Source: Sepiola atlantica (taxonomy: Eukaryota; Mollusca; Cephalopoda; Sepiida; Sepiolidae). Taken from it: 64,000 nucleotides of DNA. Below the pieces are notes generated by a model. It was not told the DNA's origin. It made no database searches and saw nothing but the letters and a program-made list of their open reading frames with translations. How positions within the stretch are numbered: the stretch's first letter is position 1; every line of letters begins with the position of its first letter. The stretch lies in contig OY744525.1 in assembly GCA_963556195.1 (NCBI GenBank), positions 46,376,148 through 46,440,147 on the forward strand, in the 5' to 3' direction. Shown here piece by piece: positions 22,102 through 32,225 of the stretch. Made by a program: the position numbers and the translations under genes.

Positions 22102-22433
22102 TTGTCGATAAACGTTACATCTAATTGGTTATTTTCTCCACGTTTATGTTTGCCTCGAAACAAACGCAAAATCTAAGAGAGAATCAAAAAGAGAGAAGCG
22201 GCGTCAGCGGCGGCAAGCTGAATAGATTGATTGATATATGAATAGTAATAAAGCGATGACAACGAAAAGGAATAAACATATTGATATAAATAACAATCGA
22301 ATAACACATCTGAAAATCATTCGTGAAATAGAATTACTTTGACACTCACTGTTGATTGATAATTCAGAAAGGAAGGATTAATTTATGGCATCAACAAAAG
22401 CTAATACAGAAGCTAACAGAGATAAAATCAACA
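22102..22433. other. Unassigned DNA
   Basis: No signature seen, apart from a short GGCGTCAGCGGCGGC GC-rich patch near 22200. Confidence 0.45.
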
Positions 22434-22471
22434 GTATATATATATATTATATATATATATATAATATATAT

Positions 22472-22528
<57 letters not shown>
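22434..22528. repeat. (AT)n(AG)n compound microsatellite
   Basis: Interrupted AT run to 22509, then AG to 22528. Confidence 0.95.
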
Positions 22529-22529
<1 letters not shown>

Positions 22530-22544
22530 TTTATTACTGTTTGT

Positions 22545-22830
22545 ATTACCGATATCGGTACCGTCGGTTTAAAATCCTAGCCAAGGGTACCTATAAAGGC
22601 CTCTTTATTTATTGAAACTCTCTTCAGCCTATGTTTATGTCTGTCTCTCCGGAACATGGCTGAATAGATCCCCTTTGTTAGGATTTGAAACCGACGGTAC
22701 CGATGCTGTTTTGATCTTCTGTAATGCTAACATTAATAAATAAAAATTACGCTCTTATTTTTTATTTTTCTTAATTAATAATCGAGCACTTTGCTCGGAT
22801 ACTCTCTCACTAACCTAACCTTTTATTATA
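22545..22830 (+). repeat. Dispersed repeat family 3, copy 2
   Basis: Longest copy of the family at 16540 and 37040. It contains its own inverted pair: TATCGGTACCGTCGGTTT (22551) and its complement near 22690. Ends GAGCACTTTGCTCGGATAC. Confidence 0.62.
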
Positions 22831-22849
22831 TATATATATATATATATCT

Positions 22850-23007
22850 CATGGACAGCGGCACCAGGGGGGGTCTGAAACCCCCTCACTTTTTGACTTG
22901 CCCCCCCCCGCCTTTACGGTCATCAATAATTAAGTTGATATGCATGTGCTTACCCCCCCCCCCTTTTTAGGAGAAGCCCCCCCACTTTCATAACTGTCCC
23001 ACTGGCC

Positions 23008-23010
<3 letters not shown>
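22850..23010. mobile_element. Possible hAT-like MITE, GC-rich ends
   Basis: A C/G-homopolymer-rich segment between two (AT)n runs. The ends, GACAGCGGCACCAGGGGG and CCCACTGGCCCTGT, are loosely inverted and resemble hAT termini. Target duplication cannot be judged in AT runs. Confidence 0.35.

Positions 23011-23047
<37 letters not shown>
23011..23047. repeat. (AT)n microsatellite
   Basis: Abuts the left 46-bp arm of the Penelope-like locus. Confidence 0.96.
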
Positions 23048-23053
<6 letters not shown>

Positions 23054-23114
23054 CACGCGTCGTTGAAGACCACAGAGTTTTCTTTCTTCGCTAACATAAT
23101 AAACCGACACACTA

Positions 23115-23572
23115 AACCCACCGACCAACAACAAAAAATAAAACTAATAATTTACTACACTAAATTCAAAACTTCTAACTTAATAATCAAAAATAATAAC
23201 ACTACTAGCTCCCCACTAAACCAAACAAACGTACTGTATTTGTTCCAATGCCCATTCGAAGAATGTTTCCCCAAGACCCAAACAGACAAACACAGTACTT
23301 ATATTGGCCATACAACTACAACCCTCTCCCGACGCCTTACGCATCACTTAAATGATACTAGTGCCATCCAGCGACACATTACCACACACAGACAAAAAGC
23401 ATAAAATCAACCGAACTAAGACAAATATTAACAACTAACACTAAGGTCATACATAAAAACACCTGCACCAATAGACTAAAAATCTTCGAAGCCCTACACA
23501 TAAAAAATTACAACCCACAATTAATAAAATAGAATTCACCCCCGGTACTAACGCCTTATCAGTCTTCAACAA
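23115..23572 (+). pseudogene. Penelope-like GIY-YIG endonuclease domain
   Basis: The frame reads LIIKNNNTTSSPLNQ, then TNVLYLFQCPFEEC and STYIGHTTTTLSRRLTHHL: the GIY half (VLYLF), the conserved CP..EC pair, the YIG half (residues about 80-82 of the open stretch) and the following Arg. After a stop near 23402 the match resumes (NTKVIHKNTCTNRLKIF, EALHIKNYNPQ) and, after one frameshift near 23525, runs NKIEFTPGTNALSVFNN to a stop. The better-preserved of the two copies; still inactive. Confidence 0.85.
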
Positions 23573-23581
23573 TTAATACAC

Positions 23582-23612
<31 letters not shown>

Positions 23613-23748
23613 GATATAAAAAATAAATAAATAAAATAAATAAACAACAAATAAACGAATAAAGATATATATATACATATGTAAATTAATAGATATATAA
23701 CTAATAATAAAACTATAAATACGGCTCTTACTAATAAGAGAGAGCCTC

Positions 23749-23773
23749 CTGAAGATGGTCGCGAGACCGAAAG
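23749..23773 (+). ncRNA. Hammerhead-like core in Penelope-like locus
   Basis: CTGAAGA, one extra U, then GGTC paired with GACC around a GCGA tetraloop, then GAAAG. It lies about 180 bases downstream of the GIY-YIG frame, same strand, matching the position and architecture of the motif at 3846-3875. Confidence 0.52.
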
Positions 23774-23938
23774 CGCTCGAGGAATGGCTCACGATACAAC
23801 GTTAGGTGCAATACTTCACCAATTAGCACCAGAAAACCAACAAATTCCTCGCCGCGTCGAGAAATTAACAAGAAAAATAGCGAAGAAAGAAAACTCTGTG
23901 GTCTTCAACGACGCGTGTATAATTAATGACTTGCTGCC

Positions 23939-23958
23939 GATATATATATATATATATT
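23939..23958. repeat. (AT)n run
   Basis: Right flank of the Penelope-like locus. Confidence 0.93.
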
Positions 23959-23989
23959 AGTACTTCATGTATCCACATAAAATTTTTTA

Positions 23990-24148
23990 TGGAGATATAA
24001 TTTTTTATGTATCAATTTTCAGTATTTACTTCAACAGTGCTGGATACGTAAGTAGAGCTAGCATTTTAGCCTGAAGATTCCCCCTGGGGATGAAACACGG
24101 AAGCCTCTGTGTAGCTTAATTGCCATAAATATATTTTCATAGCTTACT
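23990..24148 (+). repeat. Hammerhead-like repeat family 4, copy 1
   Basis: Core at 24071-24096: CTGAAGA, a stem of TCCC with GGGA flanked by a U-U pair, then GAAAC. Followed by CTGTGTAGCTTAATTGCCAT, shared with 56621-56773. Of all the copies this has the most convincing stem. Confidence 0.62.
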
Positions 24149-24149
24149 C

Positions 24150-24174
24150 ATATATATATATATATATATATATA
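24150..24174. repeat. (AT)n run
   Basis: Right flank of repeat family 4, copy 1. Confidence 0.95.
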
Positions 24175-24429
24175 TTACAGTGGATAGCTGTCATAATCTC
24201 TTATTAGTTATGTCGAATGTCGAAACTGCCCATGAAGGCAGACAATTTGGATAATAGTTATCTGTCCTTTTTTTTCATATGGGACGCAATCTCTTTGCCG
24301 ACTTTATTTGCTTTGAATGTTTATTGGATTACGCCAGATATTGCTGAGTTGTGTCACAGACAGACACACTAATTATGCTCTTTTTTTTTCTGAATTGTTA
24401 TAGTAATAATATATCATGGGTAAGATAGA

Positions 24430-24888
24430 CAAAACTTAAGAAAACAGTAAATGTAGACTGTGTGGACAAGGTGACGAAACGGTAAACCACATAGTAATTG
24501 AATACAGCAAAGTAGCCCAAACAGAATACAAAAACAAACACGACTTCATGGGAAAGGTAGTCCACTGGGAACTATGTAAATATCTGCACTTTGGTACAGA
24601 CACAAACCAGAGATAGTATTGGAACAGGAAAAGGACAGAATCCTCAGGGTCATGAAGGTACAAACAGACAAACTCATCCAAGAAAAGAGACCAGACATGA
24701 TGATAGTAAACAAGAAGCAAACAAACTGTCAAATCGTAGACGTCACTATCATGGCAGATCACAGTGTGAAGATCAAGGGGCAGAAAAATTAAGCAAATAT
24801 ATGCAACTAAAAGGAATATGGAACATGAACAAAACTATAGTAATGCCAATTATTGTAAGAGCACTAGGAATAGTCCCGGAAAAATAAA
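24430..24888 (+). pseudogene. LINE C-terminus: zinc knuckle and restriction-like endonuclease
   Basis: The frame begins CRLCGQGDETVNHIV, a CCHC-type knuckle (last Cys replaced by Tyr in IEYS), then VVHWELCKYL. After a frameshift near 24613 it reads KRPDMMIVNKK and CQIVDVTI, the PD...D/E core of the restriction-like endonuclease that R2/R4/NeSL-type LINEs use to cut their target. The end is MNKTIVMPIIVRALGIVP. Frameshifts and a stop (near 24790) inactivate it. Related to the 32-36 kb element. Confidence 0.78.
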
Positions 24889-25490
24889 AACTGCAAAAAA
24901 GCTTAGGAAAAATAAGAAATCAAAGGGGAGAGTGACACCATACAAAACGGTGCACTGATGAAAACAGCTGAAATATTAAGATAAACCCTTGAGTGCAGAA
25001 ATCAACCCACCAGGTAACACTGTTCAAACACAAATCGAAATAGAAACAGAAAAAAATATAGAAAGAACATTACACGAATCCAAGAGAACTGAAACTACCA
25101 AGGTAGACATGTAAGAAAAATCTGATAATCTAAGCCATCCAAAAGAAAAATGGTGGCATCATCATCAGTTAGTGCCATACAAAATGGTCATGAAGGGTCA
25201 AGGAGGATGAAATGACCAAAGAGAGAAAGAAAGCACGATCCAGACTTAGACTGAAAGGGCATGGAGAGTACTGACATCCTTATGAGGCGTATTGCCATTC
25301 AAATTTTAGAGAAAACAAACAGGCGTTAACCATAAAAAAACTCAATGATAAATTGTAACGATTATCGAAAGAAGTGAAGAGTACTGGAAATCTGGGGAGA
25401 CTTGTTGTCATTCAGAATCCAGGGAACACGACTGATAATAACTCGTGTGAGAACTCCTCACGAGTAAAAAATGATAAAAAAGAATGAAAA
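24889..25490. other. LINE-derived or unassigned AT-rich DNA
   Basis: Probably 3' sequence of the preceding LINE and fragments; the phrase GTGACACCATACAAAA recurs in diverged form near 25175. No frame recognised. Confidence 0.4.
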
Positions 25491-25494
25491 CAAT

Positions 25495-25760
25495 AAAAGG
25501 TATGAAACTGCCTAATCAAGTGATAATGAAGACACTTGGTGAATGCAATAACTATAAATATCTGGGCATTCTGGAAACAGACATCATCAAATCAACAGCG
25601 ATGAAATAAATTAATAAAAGAGAATATGTAAGAAGAACAAGAAAACTTGAAACTAAATTATATAGAACAAACCTAATAAAAGGAATAAATAGTTGGGTAG
25701 TATCACTAGTAAGATGCTCATGGCTCTTCATAAACTAAGCAAAAAAAAAAACTCGACTAC
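25495..25760 (+). pseudogene. LINE reverse-transcriptase thumb fragment
   Basis: The frame reads GMKLPNQVIMKTLGECNNYK, then YLGILETDIIKS, and after one stop YVRRTRKLETKLYRTNLIKG. This is the region just C-terminal to the catalytic core in restriction-endonuclease-bearing LINEs (compare YKYLGI position near 34820). It lies downstream of an endonuclease fragment, whereas in an intact element it precedes it, so these are separate insertions. Confidence 0.7.
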
Positions 25761-25861
25761 CTCGATCAATGAATGACGAAATTAAATCCATATGCACAAC
25801 ACATTGCACTTGGAGGATGATAGCGACTCTATGTAAGCAGGAAAGAAAGGGGAAAAAGGAC

Positions 25862-25965
25862 TGGTAGGTATTCTTGAGTATTTGTTTTTATAGAAATCGC
25901 TCCAGACAAGGCATGAAGCCACTTGATGTAAATAACTAAAAAAAATACTACTTCAAGGTCAAAAA
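25862..25965 (-). repeat. LINE 3'-UTR fragment
   Basis: About 85 bp match 51850-51935 (GACAAGGCATGAAGCCACTT), which lies 3' of a decayed Jockey/CR1-like LINE on the minus strand. Confidence 0.6.
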
Positions 25966-25974
25966 CTAGCCAAC

Positions 25975-26060
25975 GATGGATAGATTCCAACCAAGCAAAC
26001 AGCAATGTTTCCCTCTTTGTCAGAAACATGGCTCATGGAATGTGAGGACTAAAGGACAAA
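25975..26060 (+). repeat. Block shared with 7.7 kb
   Basis: Second copy of the 75-bp block at 7708; here the frame HGSWNVRTKGQ is open. Possibly the start of an RTE-type endonuclease. Confidence 0.5.
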
Positions 26061-26204
26061 ATAAGGGAAGCGAGAGTTACGAGGCTGCCGAAAGTAAACC
26101 TAAGGTCCACTTTCTACTCTCCTTATGCTATCAAAGCAACAAATCTCTATCTGCAAAACAATATTGTACACCTGAAGCATGTTCAACTGTTAGCAATGTC
26201 ACCA

Positions 26205-26335
26205 TGCTTACCTACAAAGAACGGCTAAATCTGTCATCGCTTAAGCAGCGAAGGATACGAGTGGACCTGATTCTAGCATACAGCATCATCAATAGGAAGT
26301 TAAATCTATCTTTAGAGAATTTCTTCACAACATAA
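26205..26335 (+). pseudogene. LINE reverse-transcriptase C-terminal scrap
   Basis: The frame YKERLNLSSLKQRRIRVDL followed by ILAYSIINRKL matches the YEERL..L.L.SL..RR.R.DLI..YKI motif near the end of CR1/Jockey-type polymerases. It ends in a stop at 26333. Confidence 0.65.
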
Positions 26336-26340
26336 AAGTC

Positions 26341-28130
26341 AAGATAGACAAGACCCAGGTAAGCAGTAGATGTAGACTCTATGGCAGTGGCGTAGCTAGA
26401 CCTTTTGCCGCCCGGGGCGGTAGTAAAATTTGCCGCCCCCCCCCCCCCGGCATTTGGGTGCCCGGAAAATTCGTCCATGGATAATTCGCCCATGGATAAT
26501 TCGTCCATGGAAAATTTTTTGCTAGGTAGGAAAACTGGTCCATTATTATTAAGTTAACATTATTCTTAATTTTCATACCTTGCGAAAATTAGTTCTACGG
26601 TATCTAATTTCCCTAAATTCAATTAAATTAAAATTAAAATATGAAAACTGATTTTTAATATTTTTTATTCATTTGAGATTTTATCTGTTTTCCTTTTGTT
26701 TTAAGTAGATGGTGGGGGTTGCCCGGGGTGATTTTGTCCGATCCCCCAGCTAGCAATTGTAAAGTTTACAAGGAGTTATAAAAAGTATGCTACAAAAACA
26801 AACGTTTGGACAGTAATAAAATTAATGAATTCAAACTTTCGCATCTAATGTTATTTCCTCTTTGATGTCGGTGTATATACACCCAAATATCCAACTTTCT
26901 TTTCGCACCTATTCGATAAAAATTTATATGAAAGTTCCCCTTTAAGTATGAAATCTTTCTGAGGTCATTTTGTTTTTTTGGTGCTTGGCCGAAGCCTAGG
27001 CTTGGCCCTATCCTGTTAGGTCAGCCGGTCACTGAGTATATCTCCAGAAATAATTAATGCTTGCATTTTTTAAACTTAGTGATTGAAATGAATTAAAGCA
27101 ATTTATTCTCAATTAATGGATAACTTTGCCGAAAAAAAGGCGCGAAAAATCTGTTTGTAAATTTTCAACCGACTTGATGCCTTGCGACAGTTCTCTCACA
27201 AAAAATAAATTTATAGCCTTATTTGCCATTCATAAATACATTTGTTTAAAATATATTAAAACTATTTTTAAAAGAGTTGAAACGTTATTAACAACAACAA
27301 ATTTCTGAAAACCGAGCGATTACACACACGGATTTAAAAAAGCACCGATACAAGACGTTTTTTCTCTTCGGAGGGCTCGCCCTCTTAATAATAACATTAT
27401 GAAGACAAAGAAAAGAAAACTACATCGGACTATTCTCTCCTTGATACATCCATGTTATTTGGCGAAAATTCGGACTTTAACAACAACGACAAAAAAGTAA
27501 ATAAAAATGATTTATCATTTCATAACATTTTCAGGTTTTCAAATGTTCTCATTTAAATTTATTATTATATAAAATTATAGTATAAAATTTCATATTTTTT
27601 GTTAACTTTTGTTTTTTAAAATTTTTTTCTCTACTTTCTATTTTTACCCTCTCAAAATGCCGCCCCCTCAGGTGTGCCGCCCGGGCGGCCCGCCCCCCTC
27701 GCCCCCCCCTAGCTACGCCAGTGCTCTATGGACAAAGAGAAAATGGTAAATTACATCATAAATGAATGCAACAAGCTAACTCAAAAGGAATATAAAAAGA
27801 CATGACTGGGTTGAGAAGACAGTTTACTGAGAACTGTGCAAACGATTGCACTTTGATTATGCATATATATGGTACAGACAATAACTGGAGCCAGTATTGG
27901 AAAATGAAAGACAAAAATATCCTCTGGGACATGGAACTACAAATGGAAAAAACTCATCCAAGCAAGAAAATGGAAGTAATCATTAAGAAGGAAATAAATC
28001 TGCCAAATAATAGATTTCACTGTCTGAGCAGATCATGAGGTGAAGCTGAAAGAGGCAGAAAAAAAACTAAGCAAATAGATGGAGCTTGCCAGAAAGGTGA
28101 AGAGAATATGAAATAGGAAGAAAATAAAGG
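26341..28130 (+). pseudogene. LINE zinc knuckle/endonuclease fragment split by a hAT insertion
   Basis: Left part (26341-26384) reads KTQVSSRCRLYG; the right part (from 27732) continues directly in the same frame (QREN), then after frame changes shows YIINECNKLTQKEYKK and YWELCK. Together this is the CCHC knuckle and following block seen at 24430. The distal endonuclease (up to about 28130) is badly eroded. The break coincides exactly with the ends of the hAT element at 26385-27723. Confidence 0.72.
26385..27723. mobile_element. Non-autonomous hAT transposon with 8-bp target duplication
   Basis: The ends are CAGTGGCGTAGCTAG on the left and its inverse with one mismatch on the right (CTAGCTACGCCAGTG). 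Both are flanked by the identical 8-mer CTCTATGG (26377-26384 and 27724-27731). Eight-base duplications and CAG(T/G)GGCGTAGC ends are diagnostic of the hAT superfamily. GC-rich sub-terminal blocks (GCCGCCC) also pair. The 1339-bp interior has no transposase, so it moved in trans. It is inserted in an older LINE. Confidence 0.88.
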
Positions 28131-28454
28131 AGAGAGAGCACCATCCAGACCTCCACAGAGGGGCACAGAGAATACTGAAATTTTAAGGAGATTTAATGTC
28201 ATTCAAATTCCAGAGGAAGTCACGGTCGTTATCAGCAAGAATTTAATGGTAAACAGCTGTTGTGAGAATGTAAAGTGATTTGCAGCAATGATCAAAAGAA
28301 GTTGAAAGCATTGGAAATCTGGGTAGACTTGTCACTAAGACTCCAGGAAAAAAACTATCTGTTTTTACCAGTGAACGATCACTGATAATGACTTATGCAT
28401 TAACTTCCAGTGAGTAAATAATAATAATAAACACTAATAAGTTGTAAATATTTT
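28131..28454. other. LINE-derived or unassigned DNA
   Basis: Likely 3' remains of the preceding LINE (compare TCCAGGAA and AACTTATG-type fragments near 25420 and 28350). No frame recognised. Confidence 0.4.
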
Positions 28455-29060
28455 TTTTTACTAATGAGTCACCACTTATCAAGGCTTAAAGCCACTCGAG
28501 GATAAGGGTTAATGAAATGATAGTTGAATGATGAATAATATTATGAGAGGATTGAAAATAAGGAAGGGAATGAATAAAATTTCATGACTCATAATGACGG
28601 TTTATAGTAAGTGTTTATAGAAATTACATGTGAAGATGACCATATTGTTACCCTCAGGGAAGCAATCTTGTGGCAACGTGTTCCACAGATAGGAAGTTCT
28701 TGGAAATAAACTTTGTTCATGGAAATTCAGTTTGATGAAAAGTACACAGAAAAATAAAGAAAAGATTTTGCAGTGTTAATAGGAAGACAAGTTCTTGCTG
28801 TGAGAACTGTACGGAGAGGAGCCAGAAATTAAAGCTCAGTCGAGGACTTTCCATAGAAATAATGTTAGAGTAGAGAAAGACTAGCTCGTCTCTTCTGTGA
28901 GAAAGAAACTGTAGAGAACAGAAGAGGTCATTCGTCACTAGATTGCAAAGTTGATTTTTAACTCTGCCAAAACAAGAAAGAGTGCTGAGCGGCACCTCCC
29001 CAGATATGGCAGGAATATTCCATCTTAAGACATGCCTGACTTATATATATGTAGAGGATT
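28455..29060 (-). pseudogene. Jockey/CR1-like LINE 3' end, decayed
   Basis: On the minus strand fragments in different frames match the LINE C-terminus: SHRRDELVFL (near 28890), then a WNSLPQDCFP-like block near 28670 broken by frame changes. The tail 28605-28455 is the 3'-UTR shared with 6993-7150. Heavily mutated. Confidence 0.6.
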
Positions 29061-29339
29061 GCATCGGGAGTCAGTTACTTTCTGGAATCGTAGAATGATC
29101 CAACAATTCTTGAATATAAGTCTTCCATTTTAGATTTGGAGTGAAAGTCAGTTCAAGGACCTTAGAGGCTTCCTCGAGGAGAGAGCACTTCATTTCAGCT
29201 ATGGATATAAATATTGGTTTTAGATTACACCAACTTGGAATGAACCATCATTAGAATAAATGATAGGAGGAGTGAAAACTATTACATTGCTCCTAATACT
29301 TCAACATTATTGACCAGAATTACACCAAATTTGGTATGA
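29061..29339. other. Unassigned DNA
   Basis: Contains the first of four copies of an ATTG..CCA.AATTGCACCAAA phrase (29306), also at about 29754, 30090 and 30205. Family unknown. Confidence 0.4.
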
Positions 29340-29690
29340 AACATCATCATCATCTTCAGTTTAACATCCGTTTTACATGTTGGCATGCATTGGACGGCTT
29401 TAAGAAATTGACTTCCAATGTAACCTATCTCTGTCTAGGTGTTTATTGGTACCTCTTTTGCTCAAGTCCATTTTTATCACTTCCTCCAGTGTTTCCTTTC
29501 GCCTTCCTCTGTAGTCGCCTGTTCCGCACCCATCTCCTTATATTATCCAAATTTAAACTTCCTCTGAGGTCATCAGAACTAAGCCTGTCTTTAAGACTGA
29601 CATTACACCTCCATCGTATCATTCTCTCATCATTTCTTTCCATGTGATGCATATCCCTAACTCTACCCTTGGAATAATGTATGTTATAAG
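29340..29690 (-). pseudogene. RTE-type LINE 3' end
   Basis: The minus strand reads ERMIRWRCNVSLKDRLSSDD and LRGSLNLDNIRRWVR, the same tail as at 20935. It begins, seen on the plus strand, with CATCATCATC, the trinucleotide 3' tail. A frameshift follows the last block. Confidence 0.72.
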
Positions 29691-29705
29691 GAGTAAGCAT
29701 GTTAT

Positions 29706-29731
29706 ACTACTACTACTACTACTACTACTAA
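29706..29731. repeat. (CTA)n microsatellite
   Basis: About eight CTA/TAC units. Confidence 0.9.
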
Positions 29732-29821
29732 AAAATTTATAGATTCTCAAAATATTGGACCAATTGCACCAAACTTGGCATGAAATCTGCTACTAATAGT
29801 AAACGCTTATAAAAAAATTAA

Positions 29822-30078
29822 AGTGGTCGACCATAGTCGAGGGCGACCTGAAAACTCCCTTTTAAATAGCTACTATATTGCGATGTAGGGGAGAGTGCCA
29901 CTCCTTTCCCAGGATTACTCCACTTACCCTTTATCCTCACCTTATAATGCTGAGTGTTTAACAAGGAGGCATCAAGTACCATTTTTGAAGTCGAGTATGA
30001 CTCAATCAAGGATTGAACCCTGGTCTCTCGGCTGTTTTAGCAAGCACTGTTACCATTATGCCAAATGGGTCGGTAAAG
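29822..30078 (-). repeat. tRNA-derived SINE, minus strand
   Basis: Same family as 5281-5545. B-box-like GGTTCAATCCTT and A-box-like TTGGCATAATGGTAA are read on the minus strand at about 30010-30064, with the body running to 29822. Confidence 0.8.
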
Positions 30079-30304
30079 CTTATAAGCTCTCAAATTATTG
30101 GGCAGATTTGGTATGAAGCAATTAGGCATAACAATGGATCGGAGAGATTAGAATACAACTAACATTACTAATACTTCTACTAACAATAAACACTTATAGG
30201 CTCCGAAACTATTGGTCAGAATTGCACCGAATCCTGCATGATGATTCCTTTGGATGCTGGGTGTGTCGCAATGAATATCTGATTCACCCTGCCCTACCTG
30301 ACTC

Positions 30305-30329
30305 CCCTCTCTCTCTCTCTCTCTCTCTT
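30305..30329. repeat. (CT)n microsatellite
   Basis: CT run of about 24 bases. Confidence 0.93.
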
Positions 30330-30399
30330 TCATACACATGCATTATTTCTAAAATAATTTCTATTTAATTTTTTATATGATTTTTTCGTTTTTAATTGG

Positions 30400-30610
30400 G
30401 TTAGTCAGTGTTACAGCATATCAATTTAGTTTGTGTTAATGAATGCCTATTGTAAATGATCCATTGATTGGTTTAATATGTCTGTTTTATGGCATATCAA
30501 ACCGTTTTGTGTTATCTAATACCTAAACGCAATATCTATCATAAATGTTTTATTGGTTAGCTTTTTTAGTTTATTTGTTTTACTGCATGTAAACCCGATT
30601 AGGGTTAGGG
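30400..30610 (+). repeat. Diverged GCATATCAA...TAATGC-type repeat
   Basis: Variants of GGCATATCAAACCG and TTATCTAATACC recur three times (30416, 30492, 30573) and resemble the better-conserved units at 50645, 63585 and 63727. Includes a short TTAGGGTTAGGGTTAG stretch. Confidence 0.5.
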
Positions 30611-31059
30611 TTAGTGTTAGGATTATCTAATGGCAAAATACAAGACCTATTATTAACTAGTTGTGCCTACATGGCATTGCCTAGTAGTGTTTCTATTTTT
30701 AATATGTTTTTGTTTAAACTATTCCTTTTATTTTTTACCAAAATATTAAATTTTTGTTTCAAACAAAGGGAAGTTGTATTAACAACGACAGATTAACGTA
30801 CCTTTTTTAAGATGGCGTCTATATAAAAATAATTCCGACCTAATAATCGTATTTTCTAGAAGAAATTAAATAAAATTACATGTTATTGTTCTTAACAACA
30901 TCTGCAAAGAGCTACGAAAAGAATTACTTGACCAGAATTAAATATTGGTTTATTAAGGAGAAAGCTATCGATGACAAAACTCGAAGAAGTGACTAACTTT
31001 ACTTTATATATTAAATTCATCTAATAACTATTTAACATAGCTTAAGAGGGGTAGGTTCA
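30611..31059. other. Unassigned AT-rich DNA
   Basis: Nothing recognised. Confidence 0.45.
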
Positions 31060-31235
31060 TACATTTCTAATGGTATTAAGCAATGAATCCAACTGGACTT
31101 GAACTGAAGTAAGTAAATTCTATATTCTGCATTAGTGTCCATTACACTACACTTACCCTTTGACCTCCAAGTTATAGGGTAAACAACATTTTAGCATCGA
31201 ATTTCTCAAAGGTGTACCTAAATTTGCCTGGCAAT
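31060..31235 (-). repeat. tRNA-like SINE fragment
   Basis: On the minus strand, an A-box-like TAGTGTAATGGACA and a B-box-like AGTTCAAGTCC lie about 35 bases apart (31085-31150). No intact cloverleaf. Confidence 0.5.
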
Positions 31236-31594
31236 CAAAATGAGATTGATATTGAATTCATTCAGCAACCAAGAACTTAGTTATCGGCAGTTTGGGGATC
31301 TCGGTGTGGATGATTGATTTGTATCAAGACCATTTATAATAGCGAGGCTGAGGACTGAGTTATGGACACTTTTGAGGGGTTTCAATCATGGATGATTGAT
31401 CTGTGTGAAGAACATTTATAATTGCGGTTCTTATGTCAACTATTAACCACTATTACAAGTGGCTGTCATCTCACAAATCATTAGTAGATTTTATTAAAAT
31501 TATTGAAAAAATAAACAAATAAATGAAAGAAGGAATTATTATAGACTAGTCTGGTTATCCAGCGTTTCTCTGGGTCATGGACAACAAATTAAAA

Positions 31595-31853
31595 GAGTTA
31601 AAAAGTGTGTAGCATCTCTCTTTTAAAACTTCTCTCTCTCTACCACCTTCCCAATCAAGAGTTAAAAAGTGTGTAGCATCTCTCTTTTAAAACTTCTCTC
31701 TCTCTACCACCTTCCCAATCAAGAGTTAAAAAGTGTGTAGCATCTCTCTTTTAAAACTTCTCTCTCTCTACCACCTTCCCAATCAAGAGTTAAAAAGTGT
31801 GTAGCATCTCTCTTTTAAAACTTCTCTCTCTCTACCACCTTCCCAATCAAGAA
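31595..31853. repeat. 64-bp tandem repeat, 4 copies
   Basis: Units start at 31595, 31659, 31723 and 31787 (GAGTTAAAAAGTGTGTAGCA...) and appear identical, so the array is very recent or homogenised. It abuts the body of a U2-derived repeat. Confidence 0.95.
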
Positions 31854-31915
31854 GGATTTCCCCTCTGAGGATAGAACAGATAATACAGTTTGATCCTAGC
31901 TCGAAGGCCAAAAAA
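31854..31915 (-). repeat. U2 snRNA-derived repeat, copy 2 (truncated)
   Basis: On the minus strand GGCCTTCGAGC, GGATCAAA and TATCTGTTC (31912-31874) match the U2-derived head, followed by GGGGAAATCCTTCTTGATTG, the same body as copy 1, cut off by the 64-bp array. Confidence 0.62.
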
Positions 31916-32225
31916 GTGTATTCTAGTTCGAATTTCACACCAATAAAAATAAAATCAGTTCACTCTAAATGTGACTCTCCTGACTAATTTTGTTCCTGTT
32001 AATCCCCAATATTACAAAAAAAATTTGTTCATATTCGTGCCCAAGGCAATGCCGAAAAAGAATATATCAACTTTGTGGGTGTGCCTTGTTTAGTCTCTAA
32101 TTTTTAGCTGGACACACGAATGCACACACATAGGCGGGAAGATGTAAGCAATGGTGTGAACCTTCCTGCCTCTGGAAATAGTGCTCCAGCCATGACAGAG
32201 TCAAACCAGGGTCAACCATCAGGCC

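Larger units (their letters stand above)
23048..23923 (+). mobile_element. Penelope-like element remnant with 46-bp inverted ends
   Basis: Bases 23048-23093 and 23878-23923 are exact reverse complements (46 of 46). Between them lie a GIY-YIG coding remnant (23115-23572), an (AAT)n tract (23581-23611) and a hammerhead-like motif (23749-23773). Penelope-like elements are known for terminal repeats in direct or inverted arrangement, so inverted ends fit the family. The polymerase domain is absent, making this a short internally deleted or 5'-truncated copy. Confidence 0.78.
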
